This document shows, one piece after another, positions 54,434 to 63,190 of a stretch of DNA of 64,000 bases. The translations under genes and the position numbers were made by a program. The notes beneath the pieces were generated by a model that was given only the letters and a program-made list of their open reading frames with translations, was not told the origin of the DNA and did no database searches. Numbering within the stretch: the stretch's first letter is position 1; the number at the start of each line of letters is the position of its first letter. This DNA is from Campylobacter concisus. Its GTDB lineage: Bacteria; Campylobacterota; Campylobacteria; Campylobacterales; Campylobacteraceae. The stretch is taken from assembly GCF_902460845.1 (NCBI RefSeq), contig NZ_CABPVS010000004.1, positions 62,001 to 126,000 on the forward strand, written 5' to 3'.

Positions 54434-55497
54434 TGGAAATAACTGCACAAATGGTAAAAGAGCTCCGCGAATCAACCGGAGCTGGTATGATGGACTGCAA
54501 AAAGGCACTTGGCGAAGCAAATGGCGACATGGAAAAAGCTGTTGACATCCTTCGTGAAAAAGGCCTAGGCCAAGCTGCTAAAAAGGCTGACCGCCTTGCA
54601 AGCGAAGGCTTGGTAAGTGTTGAAGTTTGCTCAAAATGCAAAAAAGCAACTATTAGCGAGATCAACTCTGAGACTGACTTCGTTGCTAGAAACCCACAGT
54701 TTCAAGCACTTGCAAAAGATGCAACAGCTCACATCCAATCAAGCGGCATAAAAACAGTTGAAGAGCTAAATGCGAGCACTTTAAATGGTGTTAAATTTGA
54801 AGATTACTTCAAAACTCAGATTGCAACCATCGGAGAAAATCTTGTAGTGCGCCGCTTTGAGACTATTAGCGCTGATGATAAGGGCGTGGTAAATGGCTAT
54901 GTTCACTCAAATGGTCGTGTTGGTGTACTTATCGGTGCAGCTTGCGAAAGCGCTGAAGTTGCAAACAAAGCAGCTGATTTTATAAGAAATTTATGTATGC
55001 ATGCAGCCGCTATGAAGCCAAGCGTTATAAGCTACAAAGACCTTGATAAAGAGTTTGTTGAGAAAGAATTTATAGCACTTCGCGCTGAACTTGAAAAAGA
55101 CAATGAAGAGCTAAAACGCCTAGGCAAGCCACTTCATCACATTCCTGAGTATGCTAGTCGCTGCCAAATAGGCGAGGCAGAGCTTGCAAAAGCTACAAAA
55201 GAGATCGAAGAAGAGCTAAAAGCTGAGGGCAAACCTGAGAAAATTTGGGACAAGATCATCCCTGGCAAGATCGAGAGATTTTACGCTGATAACACAGTGC
55301 TTGATCAACGCCTTACACTTTTAGGTCAGTTTTATGTAATGGACGATAAAAAGACTATTGAACAAGTTATCGAAGAGAAGAGTAAAGAGCTTGGTGGCAA
55401 GATCGAGATCGTGAAATACGTTCGTTTTGAGCTTGGCGAAGGCTTAGAAAAGAAAGTAGATGACTTTGCTGCAGAAGTTGCTGCTCAAATAGGCTAA
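54433..55497 (+). CDS. tsf: Elongation factor Ts
   Basis: A 354-residue EF-Ts, the GDP-exchange factor of EF-Tu. The N-terminal UBA-like domain reads LRESTGAGMMDCKKALGEA, followed by EINSETDFVARN, the core contact motif. The protein is longer than E. coli EF-Ts (283) because of an insert in the C-terminal subdomain, as in other campylobacters. Translationally coupled to rpsB (TAATG) and to the ABC ATPase downstream. Confidence 0.98.
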   Translation: MEITAQMVKELRESTGAGMMDCKKALGEANGDMEKAVDILREKGLGQAAKKADRLASEGLVSVEVCSKCKKATISEINSETDFVARNPQFQALAKDATAHIQSSGIKTVEELNASTLNGVKFEDYFKTQIATIGENLVVRRFETISADDKGVVNGYVHSNGRVGVLIGAACESAEVANKAADFIRNLCMHAAAMKPSVISYKDLDKEFVEKEFIALRAELEKDNEELKRLGKPLHHIPEYASRCQIGEAELAKATKEIEEELKAEGKPEKIWDKIIPGKIERFYADNTVLDQRLTLLGQFYVMDDKKTIEQVIEEKSKELGGKIEIVKYVRFELGEGLEKKVDDFAAEVAAQIG

Positions 55498-56141
55498 TGG
55501 AAATTTTAAGAGCGTCTAATCTAGGCTTTGCGTACGATTATACGCTCTTTAATAATATAAATTTAACTCTCAATCAAAAACAAAGCATCGCGATAACCGG
55601 CGTTAGCGGTTGTGGCAAATCAACGCTTTTGCACATACTTTCAACACTTTTGAAACCAAATTTTGGCGAGGTTATCTATCAAGATAGATCGATCTATGGG
55701 CTTTCACAAAATGAGCTTTTGGCTATTAGAAGGCTTCATTTTGGCATTATTTTTCAGTCGCACTACCTTTTTAAAGGCTTTAGCACTTACGAAAATATTG
55801 AGCTTGCAAGCATCTTATCTGGCGAAAAAATAGAAGAAAAAGAGCTTGAGTTGCTTAAAATTTCAAATGTAATAAATCAAAAAGTTGGTGAGCTAAGCGG
55901 TGGTCAGCAGCAACGTGTTAGTATCGCTAGAGTGCTTACCAAAAAGCCAAAGATCATCTTTGCAGACGAGCCAACGGGCAACCTTGATAAGCAAACAGCA
56001 AATGAAGTGATGCAAGTTTTGTTTGACTATGTAAATGAAAATAAAGCTGCCCTTGTGCTAGTTACTCATGACAACGATCTAGCCGCAAAATGCGATAGCT
56101 CATACAAGCTTGTGAACAAAGAGCTTGTGCAAATTTCTTAA
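55497..56141 (+). CDS. ABC transporter ATPase, LolD/FtsE-like
   Basis: A 214-residue ATPase with Walker A GVSGCGKST, signature LSGGQQQRVSIARVL and Walker B IIFADEPTGNLD, the last typical of LolD/MacB/FtsE-type ATPases. It overlaps the tsf stop by one base, so is transcribed with rpsB-tsf. The partner membrane protein is not adjacent, as the next stretch is degenerate. Lipoprotein release or a cell-envelope role are the usual options; the sequence does not decide. Confidence 0.9.
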   Translation: MEILRASNLGFAYDYTLFNNINLTLNQKQSIAITGVSGCGKSTLLHILSTLLKPNFGEVIYQDRSIYGLSQNELLAIRRLHFGIIFQSHYLFKGFSTYENIELASILSGEKIEEKELELLKISNVINQKVGELSGGQQQRVSIARVLTKKPKIIFADEPTGNLDKQTANEVMQVLFDYVNENKAALVLVTHDNDLAAKCDSSYKLVNKELVQIS

Positions 56142-56338
56142 ATTTTAAAAACTAAAATTTACTATTTTATCTTTTAGTATATTTGTAAATTTAATCAATT
56201 TATAGTATAAATTTTTATTAAAAAGCTTTATGCAAGAAGTAGAAACAAGCAAACTTAAATCGCTTGTCTAATGAATAGAAAATTTAGACTTATCCAGTCA
56301 TACCACCAGCTGTTTTTTTGAGCATCTTTATCGACTTT

Positions 56339-56974
56339 TTATTTTAAAAATTTCTCTTCCTCTTTTGTAGGTTTATATTCATCTTTGAAGAATTTTTCTT
56401 ATCGTTGATCTTTTGCTCTAGTATATTCTTCTCATAAAATTTATATGTTGGCTTCAGTACTCAAGATAATTTCTAAAGCTAGCGCTATGTCCTGCTTCAT
56501 AGTGGCAACTTACAAATTTTAGTTTTTTGTCACTGCCAAGAATTTTTTTATAGTGAGTATACATCTTTTGAGCTCGTGCTGATATTTTATTGCTACCTAT
56601 CGTATTTGCATGGCAGCTAGTGTAACCATTTTTAAATACGAAATACTCGCAGTTTTTGAGATTCTTATGCCAATCAATCACATCATGATCACCAAAGAAA
56701 TGTTCCCAGTCCTCTAAAATACCATTTTGCCTTCGTTAGAGTATATTTTGCGATCTTGTCATACGGTATGTGATGTTTTACCTTTACCACTATGAATATC
56801 ATCATTGTAAGCAATTACCATAGGATCCATCTCATGGCAAACTACACAGAATTTATCTTCACTTGTTTCTTTAAGTGCATAATGAACTGGTAAAACAACT
56901 ATAAATCCAAAATTTTACTTATAAAGATTGTAAGTGATAATAATTTCTTTGAAATTTTTATGGTCCTTATCCAT
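56339..56974 (-). pseudogene. Decayed NapC/NrfH-family tetrahaem cytochrome c
   Basis: Piecing frames together on the minus strand gives a membrane-anchored NapC/NrfH-type protein. It has GFIVVLPVHYALKETSEDKF then CVVCHEMDPMVIAYNDDIHSG, a PYDKIAKYTLTKAKW segment, EDWEHFFGDHDVIDWHKNL, NGYTSCHAN, KFVSCHYEAGHS and YKFYEKNI. At least two in-frame stops (after TYNLYK and SHTV) and several frame changes break it. The haem-2 CxxCH is deleted, and haem cysteines have become Tyr (NGYTSCH) and Phe (KFVSCH). It cannot make a working cytochrome. Confidence 0.88.
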
Positions 56975-56976
56975 TG

Positions 56977-57290
56977 TTAAATTTCATACTCGTGGCACTC
57001 ATCACAGTATAAAGTTGGATCATTTGTGAACTGAGTTGTGAGGATTTGCTTTTAGAGTATCCATAAATTTTAGTCCATCAGCTAAGAGCTTTTTACTCTT
57101 ATGACAGGATAAGAAGCCATTATCACCGATCTCTTTAAATTTGCTAGGATTATCGCCTTGATTTTGATGGTAATTAATTGCAATCAAAGCTTAAATGTTC
57201 GTGATGAGGCTTTAGATTATGCCTAGCTCTTAGCTAGTCAGAAACTACTATTTTTGTAATATTTAGATCGCTCTTTGGTATGTCAGTACC
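56977..57290 (-). pseudogene. Decayed small c3-type multihaem cytochrome
   Basis: Minus-strand frames read DLNITKIVVSD-stop, then KPHHEHLSFDC, a frame change into NYHQNQGDNPSKFKEIGDNG, FLSCHKSKKLLADGLKFMDT, NPHNSVH and finally CDECHEYE just before a TAA at 56977. One CxxCH survives (CDECH); another has lost its first cysteine (FLSCH), and the first is frame-shifted. The pattern matches the small tetrahaem subunit found with NapC/NrfH partners in fumarate-reductase-like flavocytochrome complexes. It directly precedes the NapC-type remnant on the same strand. Confidence 0.8.
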
Positions 57291-57423
57291 AATCTATTAA
57301 GATAAATTAATATAAAAAGTGTGCCAGTGACTACCAATGCATTATTCTAAAAGAATTTATAAATGAATAGTCGGACTTTATAATTAGAGAAATTTTTGCA
57401 CTTTATGATAAGAGAGAAGGACT
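57291..57423. other. Gap between cytochrome remnants and hisG
   Basis: About 130 AT-rich bases with stop codons in all frames. Nothing recognisable; probably the decayed promoter and leader of the lost cytochrome operon. Confidence 0.4.
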
Positions 57424-58032
57424 TTAAATTTCTTCTTTGATTTTTTTGTAAAGTTCTAAAATCTCATCTTTTTTAATAATAAAACTATTTTTATTTGCTA
57501 TTAGATAAGCTGAGCTTTGCATGATAACACCAGCGATCTTTAGCCCATTTTGTTTCATGGTTGAGCCAGTCTCGACTACATCAACTATCGCATCGCTTAA
57601 GCCAACTAATGGTGCAAGTTCGATCGAGCCATAAAGCTTGATGATCTTTACAGCTATGGCTTGTTTCGTAAAATAATTTCTTGTTATATTTGGCATTTTT
57701 GTGGCTATTTTTAGCTCTGGCTGGTTTAGGTCTAGTTCAGAGTCGTTTTTTATGCCAACGCAAACTTTGCATTGGCCGATTTTTAAATCCAGTAGTCTTA
57801 CAACGTTTGGCTTATGCTCTTCAAGTACGTCAAGCCCCACTACACCAATATCAGCTGCACCTTCAGTGACATAAGTTGGGATATCTTGGTTGCGAACCAT
57901 TAAAAATCTAAAATTTCCTTCTTCAAGGATTAATTTTCTATCTTCAAATAAAAAACTTGAACCAAAAATTTTTCTAAAAATTTCTAGTGTTGCCTCGGCT
58001 ATTCTTCCCTTTGGTAGTGCTACTGTTATCAT
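57424..58032 (-). CDS. hisG: ATP phosphoribosyltransferase, short form
   Basis: A 202-residue HisG catalysing the first step of histidine synthesis. It starts ITVALPKGRIAEATLEIF and has the PRPP loop DAIVDVVETGSTMKQNGL. It ends near residue 202 without the C-terminal regulatory domain of long HisG (~290-300), so it belongs to the short form that normally needs HisZ. No hisZ is seen here. It overlaps coaX by four bases and is the last gene of a six-gene minus-strand run. Confidence 0.94.
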   Translation of the reverse strand: MITVALPKGRIAEATLEIFRKIFGSSFLFEDRKLILEEGNFRFLMVRNQDIPTYVTEGAADIGVVGLDVLEEHKPNVVRLLDLKIGQCKVCVGIKNDSELDLNQPELKIATKMPNITRNYFTKQAIAVKIIKLYGSIELAPLVGLSDAIVDVVETGSTMKQNGLKIAGVIMQSSAYLIANKNSFIIKKDEILELYKKIKEEI

Positions 58033-58658
58033 ATTATCATATCTTTCTTTTCAGTTATTAGCTTTTGCATGGCACGAAAAACTAGCATCTTGTCGCAAAT
58101 AGCATTTTTAAAAAATTTTGACAAAAAATCGCCATCTCCACCAGTAAAATAGACTTTTTTATCACCGGCTAGCTTATCTAGTAGAGTTATTATCGGTTTA
58201 ATAATGCCATAACTCACGGCATCAGCTGTTTTTTGTGGTAGTGCATCTATGTCAATTTGTGAATTTATAGTAATATCAAGTCGTGGCGAGATACTTTTGT
58301 AGGCGTTTAGCATACTTGAAATGCCTGGCAAGATATATCCTCCAAGATGGATAGAATTTGCCATAATGTCAACTGTTATGGCGCTTCCAGCATCAACGAC
58401 TACGCCATTATTTATAGAGTAACATGCTGCGATTCTATCTACTCCTAGACCCTGATATATCGTATCAATAGTAAAAAATGGTTCTAGATCCACAAACATC
58501 TTATTATCTTTTAAAATATTTAAAATTTCATCATTTACGGATATAAAATATACTTTTTTTTCTGGCTTATAGCTTTTAAACTCAGAAATTTTCATACGTG
58601 AGATTTTGCCATCTTCTAAAAATGTAGCGTTAGTATTGCCTATATTACACAAAATCAT
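58029..58658 (-). CDS. coaX: Type III pantothenate kinase
   Basis: A 209-residue CoaX that phosphorylates pantothenate, the first step in CoA synthesis. The phosphate loop reads CNIGNTNATF, followed by GVDRIAACY, VVDAGSAITVDI and GGYILPGI, the ASKHA-fold signatures. Slightly shorter than typical CoaX (about 250) as in other campylobacters. Overlaps both neighbours. Confidence 0.93.
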   Translation of the reverse strand: MILCNIGNTNATFLEDGKISRMKISEFKSYKPEKKVYFISVNDEILNILKDNKMFVDLEPFFTIDTIYQGLGVDRIAACYSINNGVVVDAGSAITVDIMANSIHLGGYILPGISSMLNAYKSISPRLDITINSQIDIDALPQKTADAVSYGIIKPIITLLDKLAGDKKVYFTGGDGDFLSKFFKNAICDKMLVFRAMQKLITEKKDMII

Positions 58659-58977
58659 AACATCGCCAATTATTATCTTGTAGTTCTTTTAAGGCTTTAG
58701 AACAAATTTCTGAGTTATAAAATATAGTTTTTTTTCTTAGGCTTGTTTGGAATTTCATCTCTATTTTTTTAGAAATTTCTTCAAGCTCCAAAGCCTCTTT
58801 GCGTAGTAATCTACTTTTTGCTGTTCTTAAAAAGACAAGATTGTAAAAGCTCTTATTGTCCACTCCCCAAAAGATATCAAGCGTCTTTTTTGTGCTAAAT
58901 TCACTTGTATTAAGTGCTTTGATATCTCTTAAAAGGATTTTTTTGGCTTCAAAAAGCTCCCAAATTTTTTGGTTCAT
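58645..58977 (-). CDS. Hypothetical protein in the coaX operon
   Basis: A 110-residue soluble, basic protein starting MNQKIWELFEAKKILLRDIK, mostly helical, with two cysteines near the C-terminus. No family was recognised. It overlaps coaX by 14 bases and the lipoprotein gene by 4. I recall a small gene in the same place in C. jejuni. Confidence 0.7.
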   Translation of the reverse strand: MNQKIWELFEAKKILLRDIKALNTSEFSTKKTLDIFWGVDNKSFYNLVFLRTAKSRLLRKEALELEEISKKIEMKFQTSLRKKTIFYNSEICSKALKELQDNNWRCYDFV

Positions 58978-59981
58978 TGCCCTAAATTAACAAGTTCATT
59001 ATCATAATAAAAGGCACCATTGCCCATAAAGCTTTTATCTTTTATCTCATCGCTAAATTCATAAATTTCAGCTCCACTGAGGTCTAAATTTGTTTTTATA
59101 ACGTAGCCTGTTTTTTCGATTACGTAGAGCTTATTATTGATAATAGTGGCTGCTGAGAAGATGGCAAATTTGAAATTTACTTTATTTTGCTCTTTTAGCA
59201 TAAGATTTGTTCTTACGATCGTACCATCTTTTTTAAAGATATAAATTTCATCGTTATTAACTAGTGCATCTTTGATCTCACCGTCATAATAAACCGTTTG
59301 ACTTGGGTTAATGACGATTAGTTTTTTTGCTGTTGCTGCTATTAAGTTATCACCCTCAACGCCTAAGAATATGATGTTATTAAAGAAATTTTCAGAACTT
59401 ACGACCATGTCACGTAAAATTCTACCAGTCTCTTTTTGTACTATATAAATTTTGCCATCTAATGCCGGATAAACGATAAGCGAGCTCATAAAAAATGGTG
59501 CTACGACCCTTGAATCAACTGCTGCTATATTAGACGAGCTATATTCCATTATTGTTGTTGCGGTATTTATGTCTATTAGATAGATGTGGTTTGTCGCGCT
59601 GATAGCTGCTAATAGGTTTTGATCAAGAGAAGCAGCAACAATTGCTGTTGGAAATTTATTGCTATAAATGCTGCGTCCATTAGGATCTGTCACATTTAGA
59701 TCGCCATTTATACTAGCTGAGATGATAAAGCCGTTGTTTTCATTTAAGAAATTAAAATTTTCAGGCAACTTAATGTTTGTATTTAGGCCGTTTTTGGTGA
59801 TAATATTGCCGTTATCAAGAGTGGCACCATTTGCATTTGCTGATTTGATATAAGATGGCATATCTTTTGACAAAGAAATTTTGCCAGAGGTTTGAGCTGG
59901 CTCGAAATATTGTCTTTTTGTGCCACATCCGCTTAAAACTAAAGCCAAGGCAAAAGCCAAGAAAAGAGTAATTTTTTTCAT
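58974..59981 (-). CDS. Lipoprotein with PQQ-like beta-propeller (BamB-like)
   Basis: A 335-residue lipoprotein. The signal peptide ends in the lipobox LVLSGC with C19 as the acylated cysteine. The mature part is made of repeated four-strand units such as TTIMEYSSSNIAAVD and KIYIVQKETGRILRDM, typical of a beta-propeller. With the TPR-like anchored protein encoded just upstream it resembles the BamB/YfgM pairing of other proteobacteria; a role in outer-membrane protein assembly is inference. Similar genes have been mislabelled as selenium transferases. Confidence 0.75.
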   Translation of the reverse strand: MKKITLFLAFALALVLSGCGTKRQYFEPAQTSGKISLSKDMPSYIKSANANGATLDNGNIITKNGLNTNIKLPENFNFLNENNGFIISASINGDLNVTDPNGRSIYSNKFPTAIVAASLDQNLLAAISATNHIYLIDINTATTIMEYSSSNIAAVDSRVVAPFFMSSLIVYPALDGKIYIVQKETGRILRDMVVSSENFFNNIIFLGVEGDNLIAATAKKLIVINPSQTVYYDGEIKDALVNNDEIYIFKKDGTIVRTNLMLKEQNKVNFKFAIFSAATIINNKLYVIEKTGYVIKTNLDLSGAEIYEFSDEIKDKSFMGNGAFYYDNELVNLGQ

Positions 59982-60544
59982 TATTTTATTCCCTGATAGT
60001 GTTTTAAATTTTTAACTAAAGTTTGAAGTTGAGAGTCGAGTGAAATTTTATCAAACTCATCATCTGCTTCTTTGATTTTGTTTTGTTTTAAAAGCTCAAA
60101 ACCTTTTAAAAGTGTGCTATATTCGCTTAAAATTTGAGTGTTTGCATTACCATTTTGTGAAAGAATGATATCTTTTACTATAGGATTTACTTTTAAATTT
60201 GCAAGCTCGCTAATGCCATTTGTCTCATTTTTATCAAGCTTTTGCTGAAGTGAAAAAAGTGCATATAAATTTGGTTCTTTTTCTTTTAAAATGCTTAAGG
60301 CGTTTGCATCGTTCGGATTTAAAATGAGCTTTGAGTAAGCCAAATTCGCATCTTCAATTCTATTATCATTTATTATTTTGTTCGAATAAAATCCAATAAT
60401 TGCAATGACGGCAACAATAATGGCAATTATCATAAATTTTTTATACTTTCTAAAGAAACGCTCACCTTTGATCATGCTTTCTAAAAACTGTTCTTGAGCA
60501 CCAATCTCTTGTTTTATCTGTGTTAGATCTTCTTTTATAGCCAA
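59981..60544 (-). CDS. Single-helix anchored TPR-like protein (YfgM-like)
   Basis: A 187-residue protein with a charged N-terminus, one membrane helix (about 36-54) and a helical, TPR-like periplasmic part containing short repeats such as NANTQILSEYSTLLKGFELL. This is the layout of YfgM-type proteins that sit beside BamB. Its stop shares a base with the lipoprotein start. The promoter region is shared with divergent gatC. Confidence 0.75.
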   Translation of the reverse strand: MAIKEDLTQIKQEIGAQEQFLESMIKGERFFRKYKKFMIIAIIVAVIAIIGFYSNKIINDNRIEDANLAYSKLILNPNDANALSILKEKEPNLYALFSLQQKLDKNETNGISELANLKVNPIVKDIILSQNGNANTQILSEYSTLLKGFELLKQNKIKEADDEFDKISLDSQLQTLVKNLKHYQGIK

Positions 60545-60632
60545 CGCTTTTCCTTTATTTTTAAAAAATTTTAATTCGCAGATTTTAACATAATTAAATT
60601 AAAACTATCCCAAAATTAAAGCTTGAATGTGA

Positions 60633-60638
60633 TATAAT
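60633..60638 (+). promoter_or_regulatory. -10 element of gatC
   Basis: A perfect TATAAT, 34 nt before the gatC ATG, with AATAAGG as the ribosome site. The divergent operon starts 88 nt to the left. Confidence 0.55.
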
Positions 60639-60671
60639 GGCTCAAAATTAATTAATAAGGTTACTTATATA

Positions 60672-60959
60672 ATGCAAATAGATGATACTCTTTTAAATAA
60701 ATTAGAAAAACTTTCTGCCTTACAAATCAGTGATGAAAAAAGAGAAGAAGTAAAAAAACAACTAAGCGAGATTGTATCTTTTGTTGATATTTTAAACGAA
60801 CTTGATCTAAGTAGCGATGAAGCTGTAGTTAGCTCTATAAAAGGTGGCACACCTTTAAGAGAAGATGAGCCAAGACCAAGTGATGTGATTGATACGATCT
60901 TAAAATACGCTCCTTCACGTGAAGGGCATTTTTTTGCTGTACCAAAAATAATAGAATAA
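60672..60959 (+). CDS. gatC: Aspartyl/glutamyl-tRNA amidotransferase subunit C
   Basis: A 95-residue GatC. It starts QIDDTLLNKLEKLSALQIS, and ends with APSREGHFFAVPKIIE, the canonical C-terminus (usual form 'f.VPkv'). With GatA and GatB, encoded elsewhere, it amidates Asp-tRNA(Asn) and Glu-tRNA(Gln). The middle LREDEPRPSD loop is conserved. pilT starts 10 bases downstream. Confidence 0.95.
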   Translation: MQIDDTLLNKLEKLSALQISDEKREEVKKQLSEIVSFVDILNELDLSSDEAVVSSIKGGTPLREDEPRPSDVIDTILKYAPSREGHFFAVPKIIE

Positions 60960-60969
60960 TGGTAAAAAT

Positions 60970-62109
60970 ATGGATCTAATCGAACAGCTTCAGGCGAAGA
61001 ATTTAAGTGTAAAAATACCAGAAGATAATAACCTTAATAATCCTACTGGTGATATAAAAACACTTTTAAAAACTGTTGTAAGTGATAAGGCAAGCGATCT
61101 TCACCTTGTTTCAAGATCTGAGCCGCAAATAAGAGTAGACGGTGCTTTAAAGCCCATTGATTTTGGTGTATTAAGTGGCAAGGATATAGAGAATTTATGT
61201 TTTGCTTTGATTACTGATGAACAAAAAAGTGAACTTGAGAATAATAAAGAGCTTGACTTTGCGATCGAGCTTCCAGATATTGGTCGCTTTCGTGGTAACT
61301 ATTACTATACCATGAATGGTGATTTAGCTGCTGCTTTTCGTATAATCCCAATCAATATCCCATCTCTTGATGAGTTAAATGCCCCACAAATTTTTAAACA
61401 CATTATTAAGCGTAAAAAAGGTCTTATTTTGGTTACTGGACCGACAGGAAGTGGTAAATCAACAACTCTTGCAGCCATGCTTAATGAGATAAATTTGAAT
61501 TATAGAAAACATATTATTACAATTGAGGATCCAGTCGAGTTTGTGCATAATAATAAAAAAGCTCTATTTTCTCATAGAAATATCGGTACTGACGCAACTT
61601 CTTACTCAAGGGCTCTAAAATCTGCGGTTCGTGAAGATCCAGATATCATACTTGTGGGCGAGATGAGAGATAGAGAAACGATTTCAACGGCTATTACGGC
61701 GGCTGAGACTGGACACTTAGTCTTTGGTACGCTTCACACAAATTCAGCCATTCAAACTATAAATAGGATCGTTGATAGTTTCGATGGAAGCGAGCAATTA
61801 CAAGTAAGAAATATGCTTAGTGTTTCGCTAACTGCTGTCGTTTCACAAAGTCTAATCCCAAAGATAGGCGGTGGAAGGTGCGCGGTGCATGAAATTTTAA
61901 TAAACAATATGGCTATCTCAAACTTGATACGTGAAAACAAAATACATCAAATTTACTCTCAGATGCAGCTAAATCAACAACAAACTGGCATGAGTACACA
62001 AACTCAGGCTTTGATGAAAGTACTAAAAGAGGGTAAGATTACAAAAGAAAATGCGCTAGCTTATTCAACTAGTCAGCAAGAACTTCAAAATTTAATAGGA
62101 ACTATATAA
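60970..62109 (+). CDS. pilT: PilT-type twitching/retraction ATPase
   Basis: A 379-residue hexameric secretion-type ATPase. Walker A is G157-PTGSGKS-T165, with Asp-box and His-box segments EDPVEFVHNN and HLVFGTLHTNSAIQ, and the PilT-specific VREDPDIILVGEMRD. Members retract type IV pili. An extra ~40 residues precede the usual PilT start. No other pilus gene is present in the window. Stop overlaps cvpA. Confidence 0.92.
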   Translation: MDLIEQLQAKNLSVKIPEDNNLNNPTGDIKTLLKTVVSDKASDLHLVSRSEPQIRVDGALKPIDFGVLSGKDIENLCFALITDEQKSELENNKELDFAIELPDIGRFRGNYYYTMNGDLAAAFRIIPINIPSLDELNAPQIFKHIIKRKKGLILVTGPTGSGKSTTLAAMLNEINLNYRKHIITIEDPVEFVHNNKKALFSHRNIGTDATSYSRALKSAVREDPDIILVGEMRDRETISTAITAAETGHLVFGTLHTNSAIQTINRIVDSFDGSEQLQVRNMLSVSLTAVVSQSLIPKIGGGRCAVHEILINNMAISNLIRENKIHQIYSQMQLNQQQTGMSTQTQALMKVLKEGKITKENALAYSTSQQELQNLIGTI

Positions 62110-62720
62110 TGGATTTAGTAACGTGGTTTGATATTATTATTATTGCTCTTGTCTTGATGCTTGGCATAAAAGGCATATTAAATGGACTTATCAAAGAAGC
62201 TTTCGGACTTATCGGACTTATCGGCGGCTTAATTATAGCTAGTAGATTTTCAGATCTATCTGGTGAGTTTATAACTAAAAATATATATAAATTTGAAAAT
62301 CCTTCATTTTTACAGTTTGTTGCATTTATCTCTCTTTGGTTAGTTTTTTGGATAGTTTGCTTGCTAGTTGGTAAATTTTTATCAAAAATAGTTTCAGTAA
62401 GCGGACTTGGTTTTTTGGATAGACTTGGTGGATTTGTTATGGGAAGTGGAAAAATTTTCTTAACATTTTCGGCAGTAGTTGCTGTAATATCTGGTACTTC
62501 GCTAAATAATATAATTGCACCTTATTTCGCGAATAGTAAAGTCTATCCGGTTTTGATAGAAACTGGCAAATGGATAACAAATCTTGATGTGAAAAATATC
62601 AAAAGTGAGTTAGATGAGATAGTGGCAAGACCAATGGATACAAATAAAACTGACGCATTTATCTCAACGGATGCAAATGCTAGTGTAAATACTGACTCTA
62701 ATATCACAAAAGGGGAATAA
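62109..62720 (+). CDS. cvpA: CvpA family membrane protein
   Basis: A 203-residue inner-membrane protein with four hydrophobic helices and the CvpA signature ([19 protein letters not shown] start and [12 protein letters not shown]). The C-terminal ~40 residues are polar and Asn/Thr-rich. CvpA is linked to colicin V production and envelope stress in E. coli. One base separates it from fur. Confidence 0.88.
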   Translation: MDLVTWFDIIIIALVLMLGIKGILNGLIKEAFGLIGLIGGLIIASRFSDLSGEFITKNIYKFENPSFLQFVAFISLWLVFWIVCLLVGKFLSKIVSVSGLGFLDRLGGFVMGSGKIFLTFSAVVAVISGTSLNNIIAPYFANSKVYPVLIETGKWITNLDVKNIKSELDEIVARPMDTNKTDAFISTDANASVNTDSNITKGE

Positions 62721-62721
62721 G

Positions 62722-63189
62722 ATGATAGAAAATTTAGAATATGATGCGTTGCTTGAGAAATTCAAAAGAGTGCTTCGCGACAATGGTTTAAAATACACGA
62801 AACAGCGTGAAATTTTACTAAAAACGCTATACAACAATGGTGAACACTTTACTCCAGAAAAACTTTATCTTTTTATAAAAGAAACGCACCCTGAGCTAAA
62901 TATTGGTATCGCAACTGTTTATAGAACACTAAATCTACTTGAAGAATCAGAGATGGTGACATCAATCAGCTTTGGTTCACAAGGCAAAAAATTTGAGCTT
63001 GCCACAAAGCCACATCACGACCATATGATATGCAGAAAGTGCGGCCTTATCATAGAATTTGAAGATCCAATGATAGAAAAAAGACAAATCAGTATCGCAA
63101 AAGATCATGGTTTTAAACTAACTGGTCACATGATGCAGCTTTATGGAATTTGTGAAAAATGCTCAAAAAATAATATAAAGGGAAAGTAA
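62722..63189 (+). CDS. fur: Ferric uptake regulator Fur
   Basis: A 155-residue Fur. The N-terminal winged helix includes [17 protein letters not shown] and the recognition segment [16 protein letters not shown]; the metal site region is [16 protein letters not shown] with a second CxxC (GICEKCSK) for the structural zinc. It represses iron-uptake genes with Fe(II). A Fur-box-like site lies before the flavodoxin cluster at 7.3 kb. Followed at once by lysS. Confidence 0.94.
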   Translation: MIENLEYDALLEKFKRVLRDNGLKYTKQREILLKTLYNNGEHFTPEKLYLFIKETHPELNIGIATVYRTLNLLEESEMVTSISFGSQGKKFELATKPHHDHMICRKCGLIIEFEDPMIEKRQISIAKDHGFKLTGHMMQLYGICEKCSKNNIKGK

Positions 63190-63190
63190 G

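Noticed and set aside
56454..56681. 75-codon minus-strand frame as a real gene
   Set aside because: It is one surviving piece of the NapC-type pseudogene; homology continues in other frames on both sides.
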